This document shows positions 32,690-43,807 of a DNA stretch of 64,000 nucleotides, in pieces. The stretch spans positions 161,335,942 to 161,399,941 of the forward strand of contig CM023452.1 in NCBI GenBank assembly GCA_013339765.2, read 5' to 3'. The translations under genes and the position numbers were made by a program. The stretch's first letter is position 1; each line of letters starts with the position of its first letter. Source of the stretch: Haemaphysalis longicornis. Taxonomy: Eukaryota; Arthropoda; Arachnida; Ixodida; Ixodidae. The notes beneath the pieces were generated by a model. It saw only the letters and a list, made by a program, of their open reading frames with translations. It was not told where the DNA came from and searched no databases.

Positions 32690-33330
32690 CCCTAGCCACT
32701 CCCCGGCCCTGACCATCTATCAATGGAACTGCCGATCACTAAATAACAAAAAAGCTCAATAGGGATTCTACATCACCCCTGCCCCTCCCGATATCATCGC
32801 CCTCAAGAAAACCGACGCGCCTGCCCCTGGAATTTGTGGGTTCACGGCCTACACCCAAGATCCCTTACACTGCAATGCAATACTAGTGGCCCAGCACCTC
32901 ACCAAACAAGAACATAGCCTAACCTCCACCCTCACCCACACATTTGTCGAAATTCTTCCAACTCGGCGAAACGAACCCGGCTCTTTTGTTGTAAACGTAT
33001 ACAGCCCACCTCTCAGTCCTCTTCAAGCAATCAACACCCTCGTGCACGACGCCAAGGTGACAGCGCACCAAAATCCCTTCTTCCTGCTCGGCGATTTTAA
33101 TGCCCCACACTGCTCTTAGGATACTCACAGGCTGCAAAGCAAAAAAGGAAGCAGCCCTCCTCTACAACCCCCAGCATCACGCCCTCGTTGTTTACAATGA
33201 CCTGGCTGCACCAACCAGACAGAGGAACAGTGTATCACGCGACACCTCCCCAGACCTCACATACGCAGACAACATAGGGCATTTGACTTGGCAAAAGACT
33301 CCAGACACCCTCGGAAGTGACCCATAGCTC
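32690..33330 (+). pseudogene. LINE copy C endonuclease domain
   Basis: IYQWNCRSLNNKKAQ (about 32712-32758) then a stop, PDIIALKKTDAP where the family has PDVIALQET (catalytic Glu replaced by Lys), FVVNVYSPPLSPLQAINTLV, and FFLLGDFNAPH (about 33082-33115) with intact catalytic Asp and Asn. NSVSRDTSPDLTYADN (about 33230-33278) and TLGSD close the fold. The 77-codon frame 32886-33119 holds the best part. Confidence 0.8.
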
Positions 33331-33529
33331 ATTGCAATCGTGATACCTCAATTACACACAACACAAAAAATTGGTTTCACAAAGATGACTAATTGGCCCA
33401 CATTATGCAAGGATCCCCCGCCCTTCCTTCCATCACCGAAAACCTAGAAGAGTGGACATTGGCCCCACAAAATCTTGTCCATAGGTATACCGAAACAATA
33501 TCCTCTCACCGAGAAGGAATCCTGCCGCC

Positions 33530-35330
33530 AACGCCCATTTGATCCATCTCTGGGCAGCCCGCCGAGGGCTAGTAAAACGGTGGGAACGACAAAAGCATAA
33601 ACGCACCCTCAAGAAACGCATTGCCGCAATCACTTTACAGGCGACACACTACGCTCAAACATTGCACACACAAAACTGGCGCTCCTTCTGCGACGAGCTA
33701 AAAGGCAGACTCAGCACCAAGTGCTCCTGGCACATCCTCCGGCACATCCTCCGGAACCACCAAAATAATATACTCATAAGTAACAGTGACCGGCCTCCCC
33801 GAGAACTCCTACATTCGATCAGAGATCACCTGTTGGGCCACCCAGTCACGCACCCACCCCCTCTGACCACCAGCTACACGGGTCCGCCAAACGAAGCACT
33901 TGATGCCCCGTTCACCTACGTTGAACTCAAACAAGCCCTGGGACACCTCACTCGCAATACCACCCCGGATAGGGATGGTATTGGGCGAGTTGGTTATCCA
34001 TCATTACTAAACAGCAACAAAAACACGGACTTTGTTGCGCTGTTTCTGGAGCAGCGCAGAAAACTTAGCTGTGTACCTCAGCTAAAGTCCGTGTTTTTGT
34101 TGCTCTGTTTAGTAATGATGGTATTACCAACAAGTTCAATCGAAACCTTCACGATGAAGCCCAAGAATCTCTTCTCACTCATTTCAACCACCACTGGGAA
34201 GCAGGCACCTTGCCTTCTCAATGCGTCACGCAGACATAACCCTAATTCCCAAACTGCACAAGCCTGTGCCCCCCCCCCAATCTGCGACCCATTTCTCTAA
34301 CATCGTGCCCGGAAAAATGTTCGACAACATGGTGCATTCCCGGCTTACTTTCAACCTCGAAACTAAATATCTGTTTCCCCATACCATGTTTGGCTTCAGA
34401 AATCACCTGTCTACTAAAGACGTGCTCATCCAACTAACAGAGCAAATTATCGACTACCTTAGCAAGACCTACCCAAGCACCATTCTCACCCTAGGCGTCT
34501 AGGGCGCATTTGACAACGTGACGCATGACACCATATTACAAGGACTCCTTCACACGCAATGCGGTTGTCGAACCTTTGACTATGTGCGCGCCCTTTTACT
34601 GACCGAACTGCCACTATCCGCCTTGGTACATAAAAATCCCCTACTTTCAACATACGAGACAAAGGGACTCCTCACGGGTCAGTCATCTCTCTCGTGCTAT
34701 TCAATCTCGCTTTCTTTGAACTACATAAACGAATTTCCACCATACCGGATCTACGCCACGCCTTTTGCGCGGACGATATGACACTTTGGATAAACAAAGG
34801 CTCCCCAGGCTACCAACAAGATGTCTTACAACAAGCTATCGACCTCACCCTCCAGTATCTCGCACCTCGCGGCCTAACTTGTGCTCCCCAAACGTCTGCT
34901 CTCTTGGGCCTCCACACCAGAATGCGTGGTCGACCCCCGTGCACCACACCAGATCCTTAAGTCACTATCAAAGATGCACCGGTGCCGAAAGTGAAAACCC
35001 TGCGAATTCTCGGCGTGCCTTTTCACGGGGATGGGTCTGGAGCAGCACTCCTCCCTCAACTGCAGGGCACGATATCGCAACTTATAGATCTCATCCGGCG
35101 AATCTGCACACACCAACATGGCCTGAGGGAACAGAAAACTTGCCATCTCGTCCACGCCCTACATCTCAGCCGCCTCACACACGGCACCTCCTACGTCTGT
35201 CTCAAACCTCAAGAACCGAGCAGGCTGGATGCATTAATTCGCCGGGCTTGCAAGATCGCTGTAGGCCTTCCAGCCTTCACCGCAACACAGAAATTGCTTC
35301 AACTGCGGCTGCATAACACTCTCTCTGATC
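33530..35330 (+). pseudogene. LINE copy C reverse transcriptase
   Basis: Linker WAARRGLVKRWERQKHKRTL (about 33548-33607). RT fingers FTYVELKQALGHLTRNTTPD (about 33912-33971) are broken by a hairpin insertion, then NKFNRNLHDEAQESLLTHFN. HADITLIPKLHKPVPPP follows, and motif A GAFDNVTHDTILQGL, preceded by an in-frame TAG (34500). Motif B is VISLVLFNLAFF, and motif C is FCADDMTLW (YADD changed to CADD). Thumb: LRRICTHQHGLREQK-type and LDALIRRACKIAVGLPA (to about 35280). The changed motif C and the stop make it inactive. Confidence 0.8.
33989..34131. repeat. Hairpin insertion in LINE C
   Basis: Left arm 33989-34033 and right arm 34084-34131 are inverted copies (actaaacagcaacaaaaaca and its mirror) with only small differences, around a 50-base loop. 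The outer ~15 bases of the right arm (gatggtattaccaac) are genuine LINE coding sequence. The left arm therefore contains an inverted copy of the target itself. Confidence 0.9.
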
Positions 35331-36330
35331 TCCTCGAGGCACAACAGACAATTCAACTGGCAGGCCTGTCCCTCACTCCTACCGGCCGAACTGTCCACAG
35401 GGCACTAGGCCTCCCCACGCCGAACCCTCATAATGAGCTTCACCCCCTACCTCCCCACATCCGGACCAATATCAAGGTGGCACACATTCCACGTAACATG
35501 CATCCCGTATACAACACCGGCCGATGCAAAGCCAGAGTGCAGCACCTTCAACGGAAGTACTTCTCAGCCCCGGATGCTCGCTTTAGTGACATCGCCCAAA
35601 CCCCATCACACACCCGCTCGACCCTAGCACTCATGGACAACGAGGGCACTCTTCTCAATGCCCCTACCTTCCTTGATCTCTCTTTAACTGCTGCTGAAGC
35701 CACCGCCATTGCCCTCGCGGTGGCCACCCACACACCCACCTAACCATAACCACAGATTCTCAACAAGCCCGCCGACATTACCTCCGGGGAAATTTACACC
35801 CCGGCGGCGCTCAAGCTCCTGAAAGCCATTCCGGGCCTACCTACTATAACCATCGTATGGACCTCGAGATGCGTATTTCCAAACGCTTGGTTGCACAGAA
35901 CACCAACGTGACGTGTTTGTTCGCCGAATTAAGGACGGTGATTCAACGTGGTCATTGGGGGCACCCCAGGCACAAAGCTACCTAAACCTACTAAAACACC
36001 CTTATTAACAAAAACAATGCGTAAATATCAGCTTAGAAAGAAAATTAAATTTAGAAAAAGTACGTAAGCCAATGAAAAAAGCTAACAGTTAGTAGACCTG
36101 CTTTGGCTCGAACCCAAGCCGTCAGCGCCAGAACTCGGTGCTCTACGTCGAGGCTACAGAGCCAAAACGGTGGGTTCGTTCTAGCATGCGCTCAAAAGAA
36201 TTGCGCACGCAGTGACACCACACAGGTCACGTGAGTGCTCTGTGGAGCGAAGAGTTCGAAACACGCCCCTGGGACACGCCTCACTCCCTGGGAATGAAGC
36301 AGCACATGCTGCGGCCCGCCAAGTTTACTT
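35330..36330 (+). pseudogene. LINE copy C RNase H region
   Basis: LTAAEATAIALAVATH (about 35690-35735) with the conserved Glu, TITTDSQQARRHY (about 35749-35787), then LPTITIVWT (to 35863). After the ~400-bp insertion follows PLGHASLPGNEAAHAAAR (about 36263-36316), i.e. the W-T-P-G-H-x-x-x-x-G-N-E motif split in two. Before it, about 100 codons (VHRALGLPTPNPHNELHP...) join RT to RNase H in the frame ending at 35743. Confidence 0.75.
35864..36265 (-). repeat. Insertion with tRNA-like sequence (possible SINE)
   Basis: It interrupts the RNase H of LINE C after TGGACC and before CCCCTGGGACAC. On the minus strand 36100-36172 reads ttttggctctgtagcctcga...cttgggttcgagccaaagcag, with a D-arm pairing (gctct/agagc), a GGTTCGA B-box-like core and pairing ends (gttttgg/ccaaagc). 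The A box and the last B-box base deviate, so this is a tRNA-derived element or tRNA pseudogene, not a working tRNA gene. Confidence 0.45.
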
Positions 36331-36760
36331 CCGGGCGTTCGTTCAGGGCCAGGTGGCTCGGCTTCTACGACGGCCACTATCCATCCTCTTTAACCCTGCT
36401 TCACCGACACCTTATCACACTACCACCACGCTCAGCGAAGTTGTCCTCCAGCGCACCCTACCCTGTCCGTTGAAGAATCACGAATCTGGCACAGACTACA
36501 AATTGTCAGATACTATAACTCCACCATCCCCTCCCACACCTCTCTGTCACGCTTCGACTACAACTGCCCCGACTGTCAAGTTACAGCCACCACTGCCCAC
36601 CTCGTCTTCATGTGCCCTCAACACCCTGTTCCTCTCCCTAGCCCTACTCCTGGGCAGTGGGAATGCGCGTTGACCAGCTCGGGCCTGCAGGAGCAGCTCA
36701 GAGTGATCCAGCGAGCCACGAGAGCAGCGGTGGCGCGCGGCCTCCTGAACTGAGGAGGCC
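36330..36760 (+). pseudogene. LINE copy C C-terminal segment
   Basis: FDYNCPDCQVTATTAHLVFM then CPQH (about 36556-36628) is the Cys/His motif closing ORF2 in this family. It is followed by WECALTSSGLQEQLRVIQRA and a stop (TGA at about 36751). A frame change separates it from RNase H. Confidence 0.65.
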
Positions 36761-36874
36761 ACCCAACCTTTTCTTTATTATTTTTTTTCTCAATAGACGT
36801 TTTGCCTCCTCGTTTTCCTTTGTATAGTCTTCAGACAGTAATATAAGTCATCTGTCTGAATGAAAATTAAAAAA

Positions 36875-37990
36875 AAGATGCCACAAGGGCGTGTGGGGAA
36901 TGATAATCAAGGTCTAGATGATGGAAATCACGGGGTATAAAAATACGTTCTGATCATATGACGTAGTCATGGTTATTCAAAGACTGGGTTAAAATTCAAA
37001 TTCACGACGCTAGGGCGTGTGGTATATGAAATTAAATATCTCGATGAGTGTAATCACGTGGGACAAATGCAAGAAATGCTTATTATTATCAGGACATAGT
37101 CATGTTGGTTCATAAATTGTGTTAAAACTCAGAATTACAAAACTAGGGTGTGCGGGGCATAAAATGAAAGGTTGCGATGAAAAAAAGCCCGTGGGACAAA
37201 ATTCGGTATGGGTATATCGTGAGATAGTCATCATGGTTATTCATTGTGTTAAGATTCAAATCGATGCCACTAAGATGTGTTCGCTATCTTAAAAATGGTC
37301 TCGATTAGGGGAATTCATGTGAATCAAATGCAGAATTGCTTCCTGGTGATAGTTACGACATAATCATGGCGAGTCCTAATTTGGCTTAAAATTCAAAATA
37401 AGCCCGCTAGGGCGTGTAGCGTATAAAATTTAAGGTCTTGATGAGGAGAATCACGTGGGGCAACTAAAAACGTCTTCGTGGTTTTAATCACGAGATAGTC
37501 ATTGTTAGTCATAGATCGTGTTAAAATTCAAAGGTGAGGCCGCACAAGCATGTGGGGATATTGAATTGAATGTTTAAATTTGGGGAATCGCATGGCGCAT
37601 ATAAAGAATGCGTCCTGCTTACAGTCATGTGAGTCGTGGTTAGTGATATTTCATTAAAATTCCAAATGGTCCTGCGTGGTTGCCTGGGGTATCAAATAAA
37701 ATCTCGTTGAACGAAATCACGTGGGACAAATATAAAAATGCCTTCGTGTTATAGCTAAGAGGTATTCGTGGTGAGTCATGGGCTAAGTTAAGATTCAAAG
37801 TGATGCCCCTAGGGCTTGTTGGGTATCAAGTTAAATCAAGTTTCGATGAGGGAAATCACGTGGAATAAATGCCTACTCCTTATTATTGTGATACAGCCAT
37901 AGGTAGCCATAGACTGGGTTAAAATTCCAAGTGGTGCCGATAGGGCGTGGAGGGTATTAAAATATTTGCCTCGGTGAAGGAAGGTGGATC
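36875..37990 (+). repeat. ~133-bp satellite array 1
   Basis: About eight diverged tandem monomers. Marker tagtcat(g)g and its variants recur near 36964, 37098, 37225, 37361, 37495, 37630, 37763 and 37893, giving steps of 127-136 bases. Other shared blocks are gttaaaattcaaa, cgctagggcgtgt, gatgagg(g)aaatcacgtggg and caaat.aaaaatgctt. It resumes right after the LINE C tail. Confidence 0.85.
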
Positions 37991-38788
37991 AGATTGCATC
38001 ATCGGAAATTATGGGACTGAATAATGACTAGTTCAGTAAAAAGTATTTGTCAATGCCCCATAGATATAATTGTGCTCGTTACTTGTTGCCACGCCATCTC
38101 TTGAAAGTGTGGTTGGTTCGGCATATCACCGAACTCAACATCAATCAACAAGCCCACGTTGCCATGAAACAGCTTATGAATTATTTGGCTGATATATATT
38201 CCTGTTCATAAGGCGTCAGTCACACCTGTGAATGGCTGGCTCGATCATGCATTGCGTTCACGTTCCACTCGGTGTGCCCCGTGCAGGCGCGGAGTGTGCC
38301 GCTAATGTTGCACGCTATACTAAACACTGATCTGCCGCCCTATTATGCTTTTCTGCTGCGTTACGTAGAAGTAATTCAATTGGCCCCACTGCAGCACATA
38401 TACATCAGCTGCAAAATAAGTTAAAATATATGTGCATAATAAAAAGAAGAATGTATGTGCCACACAACAGCCGTTGTGATGTCTTGTCATGTTTTAACAG
38501 CAGGGCTGTTTTATAGACAGTAATTTCGGTATTGCAGGAAGAAACACCAAGAAAAAATAGAGCGCTCGTGAGCGCGTGCCTCGTGGCGCACGCCGGGCTT
38601 CCTCGATACGTGCAGTAGCTTTAGCAACGATAGGAAAAAGGAAACCACAGCGCTGTCACCAAGTGCTCTGCGTACGTAAAGGAAAACCTCCAGCGCTAAT
38701 GCTAAATATGAAAAGACAGCCTGCTTGGTAGAGGTCTCCGCGGTCGCATTCGTTAATAGCCATTATAGATAATTGGACACTTGGCTGC
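37991..38788. other. No gene seen
   Basis: Unique-looking sequence between the satellite and the candidate terminal exon. No domain or RNA recognised. Confidence 0.5.
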
Positions 38789-38843
38789 GTGTGTGCCAAT
38801 CCTTCTCGAGACGACGTGATGATCCCGCAACCACTCCCTCCAG

Positions 38844-38986
38844 AGTATGACAAAGAGCTTGTGGAAGTATACACTGCTGAAGACGAATTTGTTTCCACCA
38901 CTCGCCGCGAAGGAGGCCATGACTTCTTCGATCCATATGACGGCGATTACTATTACCGCAACTTAAGGAAGAAACAATTCAGCTGA
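38844..38986 (+). CDS. Candidate host terminal exon, acidic and Tyr-rich
   Basis: A pyrimidine-rich tract ending in ccactccctccag precedes 38844 as a possible 3' splice site. The frame then runs EYDKELVEVYTAEDEFVSTT and DFFDPYDGDYYYRNLRKKQF to a TGA at 38986. The frame is also open upstream to an ATG at 38789, so a longer exon or even a start is possible. The composition (many Asp, Glu and Tyr codons without stops) looks like a protein C-terminus. No family recognised. No polyadenylation signal is obvious close by. It lies in the unique island between two inverted satellite arrays. Confidence 0.45.
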
Positions 38987-39828
38987 AACTTAACTATGTG
39001 TCCGGCAATGCTCACCTATGAAAGCTTCCCCATTCAAGTTTTGCGCGTGAGCGCAAGCTTCCCTGAATTTTGTTACATCGTTTTTTTTTGTATCCTAGCC
39101 AGCGTGCTTATGTGTTCACCAGAAATGGGAACTTCCGAACTGTGAACCCTCATAACCGGTTTGATATAGCTGTTGCGAAGCGCACACCACACGTTATCTG
39201 CGCACCGAAGTGGAGCGTACAGCAAGCCCGAAACCTATGCAATCTATAGATGTTCCGTCCCGGAATTACCCATCTGTGCATTCCAGCGCTTCTGTATATC
39301 AAAGACTCCTTCGTACGTAAGGTAGGTATATCAAATTGATATTTATGGATTATGGATACTGACGATGAGGCGTTCTGTAGTGGAAGAATATGGATACATT
39401 TGGCTGCAGTGGTATCGCTAACGTGCGCTGAAACGTATCCCGACGCACCGGCGTGATCGCTTTTCGCCTTTATCAAAAAAGCAGCCATGCACCCCTCCTG
39501 TGATGAATCCGCGCCTGCTTGGGCTCCGCACCGCACCGCATAAACATGTGTGCCACCATGCCTGAACACTAAATGTTAGCATTGGGAATGATTAAAGCGG
39601 TATAAAGTAATATAACCACTGTTTATCTGCTACATTGACGTCTTTTAGAATCCACTGTATGCCGTTACGAAGGGGTAAAACAAAGCTTTGGTTTTGGAGG
39701 AGCAAGAGCTTCGCTCCACACCCAAGAGCTTCGCTTCGCAAGCACGACCTTTGAAGCTAGTTTGTTGGTTCACAAGCAAAGCAATAAATTCCCGCGCCGA
39801 GAGGGAGTAAGACAGGAAACTGCCATTT
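38987..39828. other. No gene seen
   Basis: Possible 3' flank of the candidate exon. It contains a t-run (tttttttttg near 39081) and a short local duplication of caagagcttcgct (near 39701 and 39724). Confidence 0.5.
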
Positions 39829-39877
39829 TGCCAAAACTATTCACCGCGTGCCTGGAGGGTGTGTTTAGAAAACTTGA

Positions 39878-40488
39878 ATGGGAAAACCTAGAGCAAGTAT
39901 AAATGGAGAACGGGTGAGCCATTTGAGGTTTGCGGACGACTTAGTATTGCTGAGTGAGACTGCAGAGCACCTGCAAACAATGCTCGAGAAACTACAATCT
40001 GAAGGCAAGGCCGTGGGGCTACAAATAAATACAGATAAACGTAAAGTAATCAAAAATAAGCATGGGAAACACGTCCTCTTCACCTTAAGAAACGGAACGC
40101 TAGAAGAAGTAAAACATTGCAACTGCCTCGGAGAGATGGTTAGTGCTGACCCAATCCACGAAAAAGAAATCAGGCGCAGGATAGGTATGGGCTGGGCTGG
40201 GGACCACTCGGAAAGCCCTCCCAAACAATGAAAGTTAAGCCACATCTCTCAGTCAAAAAAATGTACAACCAGTGTACACTGCCGCTTATGACGCATGGAG
40301 CTGATACTTGGCGGCTTACTAAACAAATAGAAAGAAAACGTAGGTCGGCTCAAGTGGTAATCACAGGAATAATGATAGGAGTAACACGCAGTGACCGGAA
40401 ACGAGCTACCTGGATCAGAGAAAAGAATAGAGTAGAAGATATCGTATTTGAATTAAAGAAAAAAAATGAACTTGGTCTGACCTTGTAG
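39878..40488 (+). pseudogene. RTE reverse transcriptase C-terminal fragment
   Basis: Two adjacent frames (39878-40231 and 40228-40488) carry RT palm motif C (FADD) through the thumb region and the W-I-R-E-x-x-x-V-x-D-I motif of the RTE clade. A frameshift near 40225 joins them. Endonuclease and RT fingers are missing because of 5' truncation. This is the usual product of incomplete target-primed reverse transcription. Confidence 0.85.
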
Positions 40489-40661
40489 TAAGGCGAGCCG
40501 ACAAACGCTGGACCATTTAATGATCGGTGTAGGAGGGGAAGGCCAGTAATCCGTTGGAGGGATGAAAAAGAATATTCAAGGGTAAGCTGTGGTTTTGAGC
40601 AGCGGAGGACAAGACCAGTTGTAGGTCAGTGGAAGAGGCCTTCGTCCTGCATTGGAACTGA

Positions 40662-40706
40662 AGTGGTTGATGATGATGATGATGACGACGACGATGATAT
40701 GATGAA
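40662..40706. repeat. (GAT)n 3' tail of the RTE element
   Basis: gttgatgatgatgatgatga followed by cgacgacgatgatatgatga. Simple repeat at the 3' end of the RTE copy. Confidence 0.85.
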
Positions 40707-40710
40707 AACA

Positions 40711-42374
40711 AGAGCTTTACGAATTTATCTCGGGTACGAAAAGGCTAACCTTGGACGCAAAAACATGGTCACATTTGTAAGCTGTTGCCAAGCCAACATG
40801 TTGCTGTTTTCCTGCGCCCAACTTTATACGAGGTGAAAGCCTCAGCCGTTTGAAATGCTACAGGCAACACAAGAACTATCCGTCAGAGTTAGATGAAATG
40901 ACCAACTGAGATTAGAATGGTAGTAGCCACGTCTTTTCGAACTGCAAGTACCCTCCATAGTCATCATCAAAAGCAGCTTCCGCATCGGCGGCCCGTTTCA
41001 TCGGCCCGCGAGACAAGCTACGCGCCCGAGAACACCGCTTTAACTTTTCGCAACCTACGTGTACTCTCTGGTTCACAGGCCCATGGGGATACATGGGCCT
41101 GTGCCTCAGGCCCATTTGGCAAACTATAAAAAAAAGCAAAATGAAGCCTGCTTATTTCCATATTTGAACAAACCGGAAATTTTTTTCTGCAGTGCTCAGA
41201 GGTGGTCTGGCAGCATTCCGATGGCACACGGTATTATTCGATGGCAGGTGGAACGAAGGGTATTCCGCGACTCTGGCCAGCCCCAAGAACTCCTCAAGAG
41301 GCATTTACGCGTCATCATGACCCTGGGGTGGCCCGCCATCTTAGCGGGTTGGAAATGGATTTGATGGGCAAATCTGACAGTTCTCCGACGCTTTAAATGT
41401 TCTATATAAAACATTGTTGAACGTGTCGTTGCTTACCTACCCAATAAATGACACTGACCGATTTTCGATGCCGCATGGACATTTGATGTGTCCACGCACG
41501 GCACGGAGCAAAAGTATGGGACTGCGACGTCATCCGCTCGTTTCGCAGACCTTAAGAAATGCCCGCCAGGTGGTGCCTCCATCATTATAAATGGCCGACC
41601 CGGCAACATTTTGGTCTATACATGTTATACAAGCGCGGTACAGTGGGGAGCGGGTGGCTGTGCATGTTGGCCTTTCCGGACATTTAAAAAACGTTTCCCT
41701 AATCTCCATCTCTATCTTGCCCCTGTGGCTGTTCAGCCGCGATGTTTTGGTGGCTACGCGGGCTTTTTTCCAGACATTGCGAGCCGCAGGGTGTCGACCA
41801 AGTCACATTTTAAATATACCCTGGTGAAACGTCGTAAGCGCGATTGATTCCTCTGAAGCCCCAGATAAGTATTTTTAAATATTGTAAGTGCCTTGGATAC
41901 TTGGTGAAGTAGGATGTTTATTCTACGACACAGGCCTCTCCGAACACCGGTCCAGGAACCAACGATGATCAAGATCAGTCCAGAAGAAGACGAAGTGTTC
42001 TCCAAGTGTTTGGTGATGGCGATAATGTGGAAGAGAAATAAAGCATTTCCCCGCTTCCGATCTTAGCGCTTACAGCATTGCCGTCCTTCAAAGCTGAACT
42101 CACCATTACTAAGTAGCATGTCTTTGCTTTAACTACACGCTAATCCTGACAACGAAACCAATAATTGTACAGCCATGATGAGCTGACGACACAACCTCGA
42201 ATTTTTACTTATGAAGTCACTGCACGTAAGGATCTTACGTTCGGTCATTGCCTAGTTTAGATTCGCTCCCTCAAACCCTTCCCTTTGATACCACGATTCC
42301 TCTTGTGCTGCCATTGTAGCATCTGTGATGACTTTCAACAGTTCATCTACTCCAAATAACTACTGATCAGCGGG
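40711..42374. other. No gene seen
   Basis: Unique-looking sequence without a recognisable domain. It contains a 12-bp perfect hairpin at 41074-41103 (cacaggcccatg / catgggcctgtg, loop gggata), followed by another caggcccat copy. Confidence 0.5.
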
Positions 42375-43115
42375 ATGCACTTTTTATCTGTCCCACAATA
42401 TTTTAGCGCATCGAAACCTTTAATCTGATACCCCACACACCCTGGCTGCATTTCTTTATTTCTGACTTACCATGACTATCCCATGAAGATAATGATATTG
42501 CGGCTTTTATTTGTTCCAAGTGATCCCCCTCATCAAGACTTTAACATACACCACGGCGGCGTGACTAATTTTTAACCAAATCAATGGCCGTCACTTTGTC
42601 ATGAATATTACAAAGAAGAAGTTTTATTTGTCTCTGGCAATTTCCCTTATTGAGACCTCCAATTTGACACCCATACGCCCTAGAGACACATCACTCTCAA
42701 TGCTAACCTTATGTATGACTCACCATGACGGTCTCATGATTATAACCAGGAAGAAAGTTTTTGTCCCGCGTGTATTTCTTCACTGGGATCTTCAACTCGA
42801 TACGCCACACACCCTAGCGGCCTCCAAATGAATTTTAAATCATTCTATGTTTCACTGTGACTATGTCACGATTACATCCAGGATAGTTTTATTTGTCCAA
42901 CGTTATTTCTTTAATTGAAACCTTTCATTTGACGCCCCACATGCCTAAGGGTCATTATAAACTCTAACCCTTATTAGAAATCTCGATGACTAAGTCATGA
43001 TTATGGCTATAACGGATTTTTTTTTGTGCCACATAATGTTTGTCGTCGTAACCTCCAATTTCATACTCCACATGCCCTAGCGGCACATAACTTTGAATTT
43101 TAACCCAATCTGTGA
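42375..43115 (-). repeat. ~133-bp satellite array 2, inverted
   Basis: The reverse complement shows the same blocks as array 1 (cgctagggcgt, gaggt(t)tcgatgaggg, gtgggacaaataaaa, catagtcatggtgag, ttaaaattca). About five to six monomers, with gtca/tgtc markers near 42474, 42590, 42725, 42860 and 42988. Orientation is opposite to array 1. Confidence 0.8.
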
Positions 43116-43800
43116 CTACACGTGACTTCCGCGTTACACGGTTCGCCATTTTTGCCATTTTTTCATTTCTTACTTTTTAGTTTTCTTTTATTTCGTTTGA
43201 TTAATAATCTACATTTACGGTTCTATAATTATTTCAGGTTGACCTACCATGAATTCTGCATATTTGTGGAAATGCAGGGCGTTACACGTTCCTGCCTGGG
43301 AGGGGCAGAGCGAGAACTCAGCAAACAATGATACGCATTAAAAAAGCAAAGGCATATCCATGAAACCCTCGCGCTTCAGCGATTCGCGGGGACAGTTCGC
43401 GTTGACGTAAGACGTGTTTTCGGGATGCAGCGGAAGATTGCACGGGGCCGCTACGCTAAACAGCTTCGATGTAAATGAGTTGAGCAGTGGGCGCACGTCG
43501 CCTCGCCCAATGTTTGTTTCTACCCAGGGCCCCAGCACACCATCGAGTCTGGACCCACTTTGTCATAAACAGAATAACGGAGCCTATGTAAAGAGTTTGG
43601 TATCGAATATACACGTACCTATGCTTGCAAGCAGCGCTAACCACCATAGCCAGCAGGTATTGCTGTATAAAATCTGAAGGGAAGATTGTTTTCGACCTCA
43701 CATTCGGTGAGAGTTTGAGCTCAGGTATTTCCACGCGTAATATTTTTACCACGCTTAAATTTTAAAATTCATAATGCTAATTATACTGTGTTAATCTGAG
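43116..43800. other. No certain gene
   Basis: A minus-strand frame at 43338-43538 and a plus-strand frame at 43414-43677 overlap. Neither shows a recognisable family. T-rich stretch at 43150-43200. Confidence 0.4.
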
Positions 43801-43807
43801 CATGAGT

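Larger units (their letters stand above)
30841..36870 (+). mobile_element. I-group LINE, copy C
   Basis: The most complete copy: ORF1 (about 31000-32660), endonuclease (32700-33330), RT (33890-35300), RNase H (35680-36330) and C-terminal segment to the TGA near 36753. A T-rich 3' region (ctttattattttttttctcaat) follows, and the satellite resumes. It has numerous stops and frameshifts, a hairpin insertion (33989-34131) and a ~400-bp insertion in RNase H (35864-36265). Confidence 0.85.
39829..40710 (+). mobile_element. 5'-truncated RTE-type LINE
   Basis: Starts inside RT with KLFTACLEGVFRKLEWEN (frame-broken), then HLRFADDLVLLSETAEHLQT (FADD catalytic motif, about 39919-39978), VGLQINTDKRKV, EIRRRIGMGWAG, QCTLPLMTHGADTWRLTK (about 40273-40326) and RKRATWIREKNRVEDIVFEL (about 40399-40458). 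The remaining C-terminal pieces are broken, ending in VEEAFVLHWN-like sequence. The element closes with a (GAT/GAC)n run, typical of RTE/BovB 3' tails. Confidence 0.85.

Noticed and set aside
36100..36172. Functional tRNA gene
   Set aside because: A box and last B-box base deviate, T-stem pairing is poor, and it sits in a ~400-bp insertion inside a LINE. Reported only as tRNA-like.
36875..43115. Possible CRISPR array (regular repeats)
   Set aside because: Monomers are ~133 bp, diverged along their whole length and have no unique spacers. This is a eukaryotic satellite.
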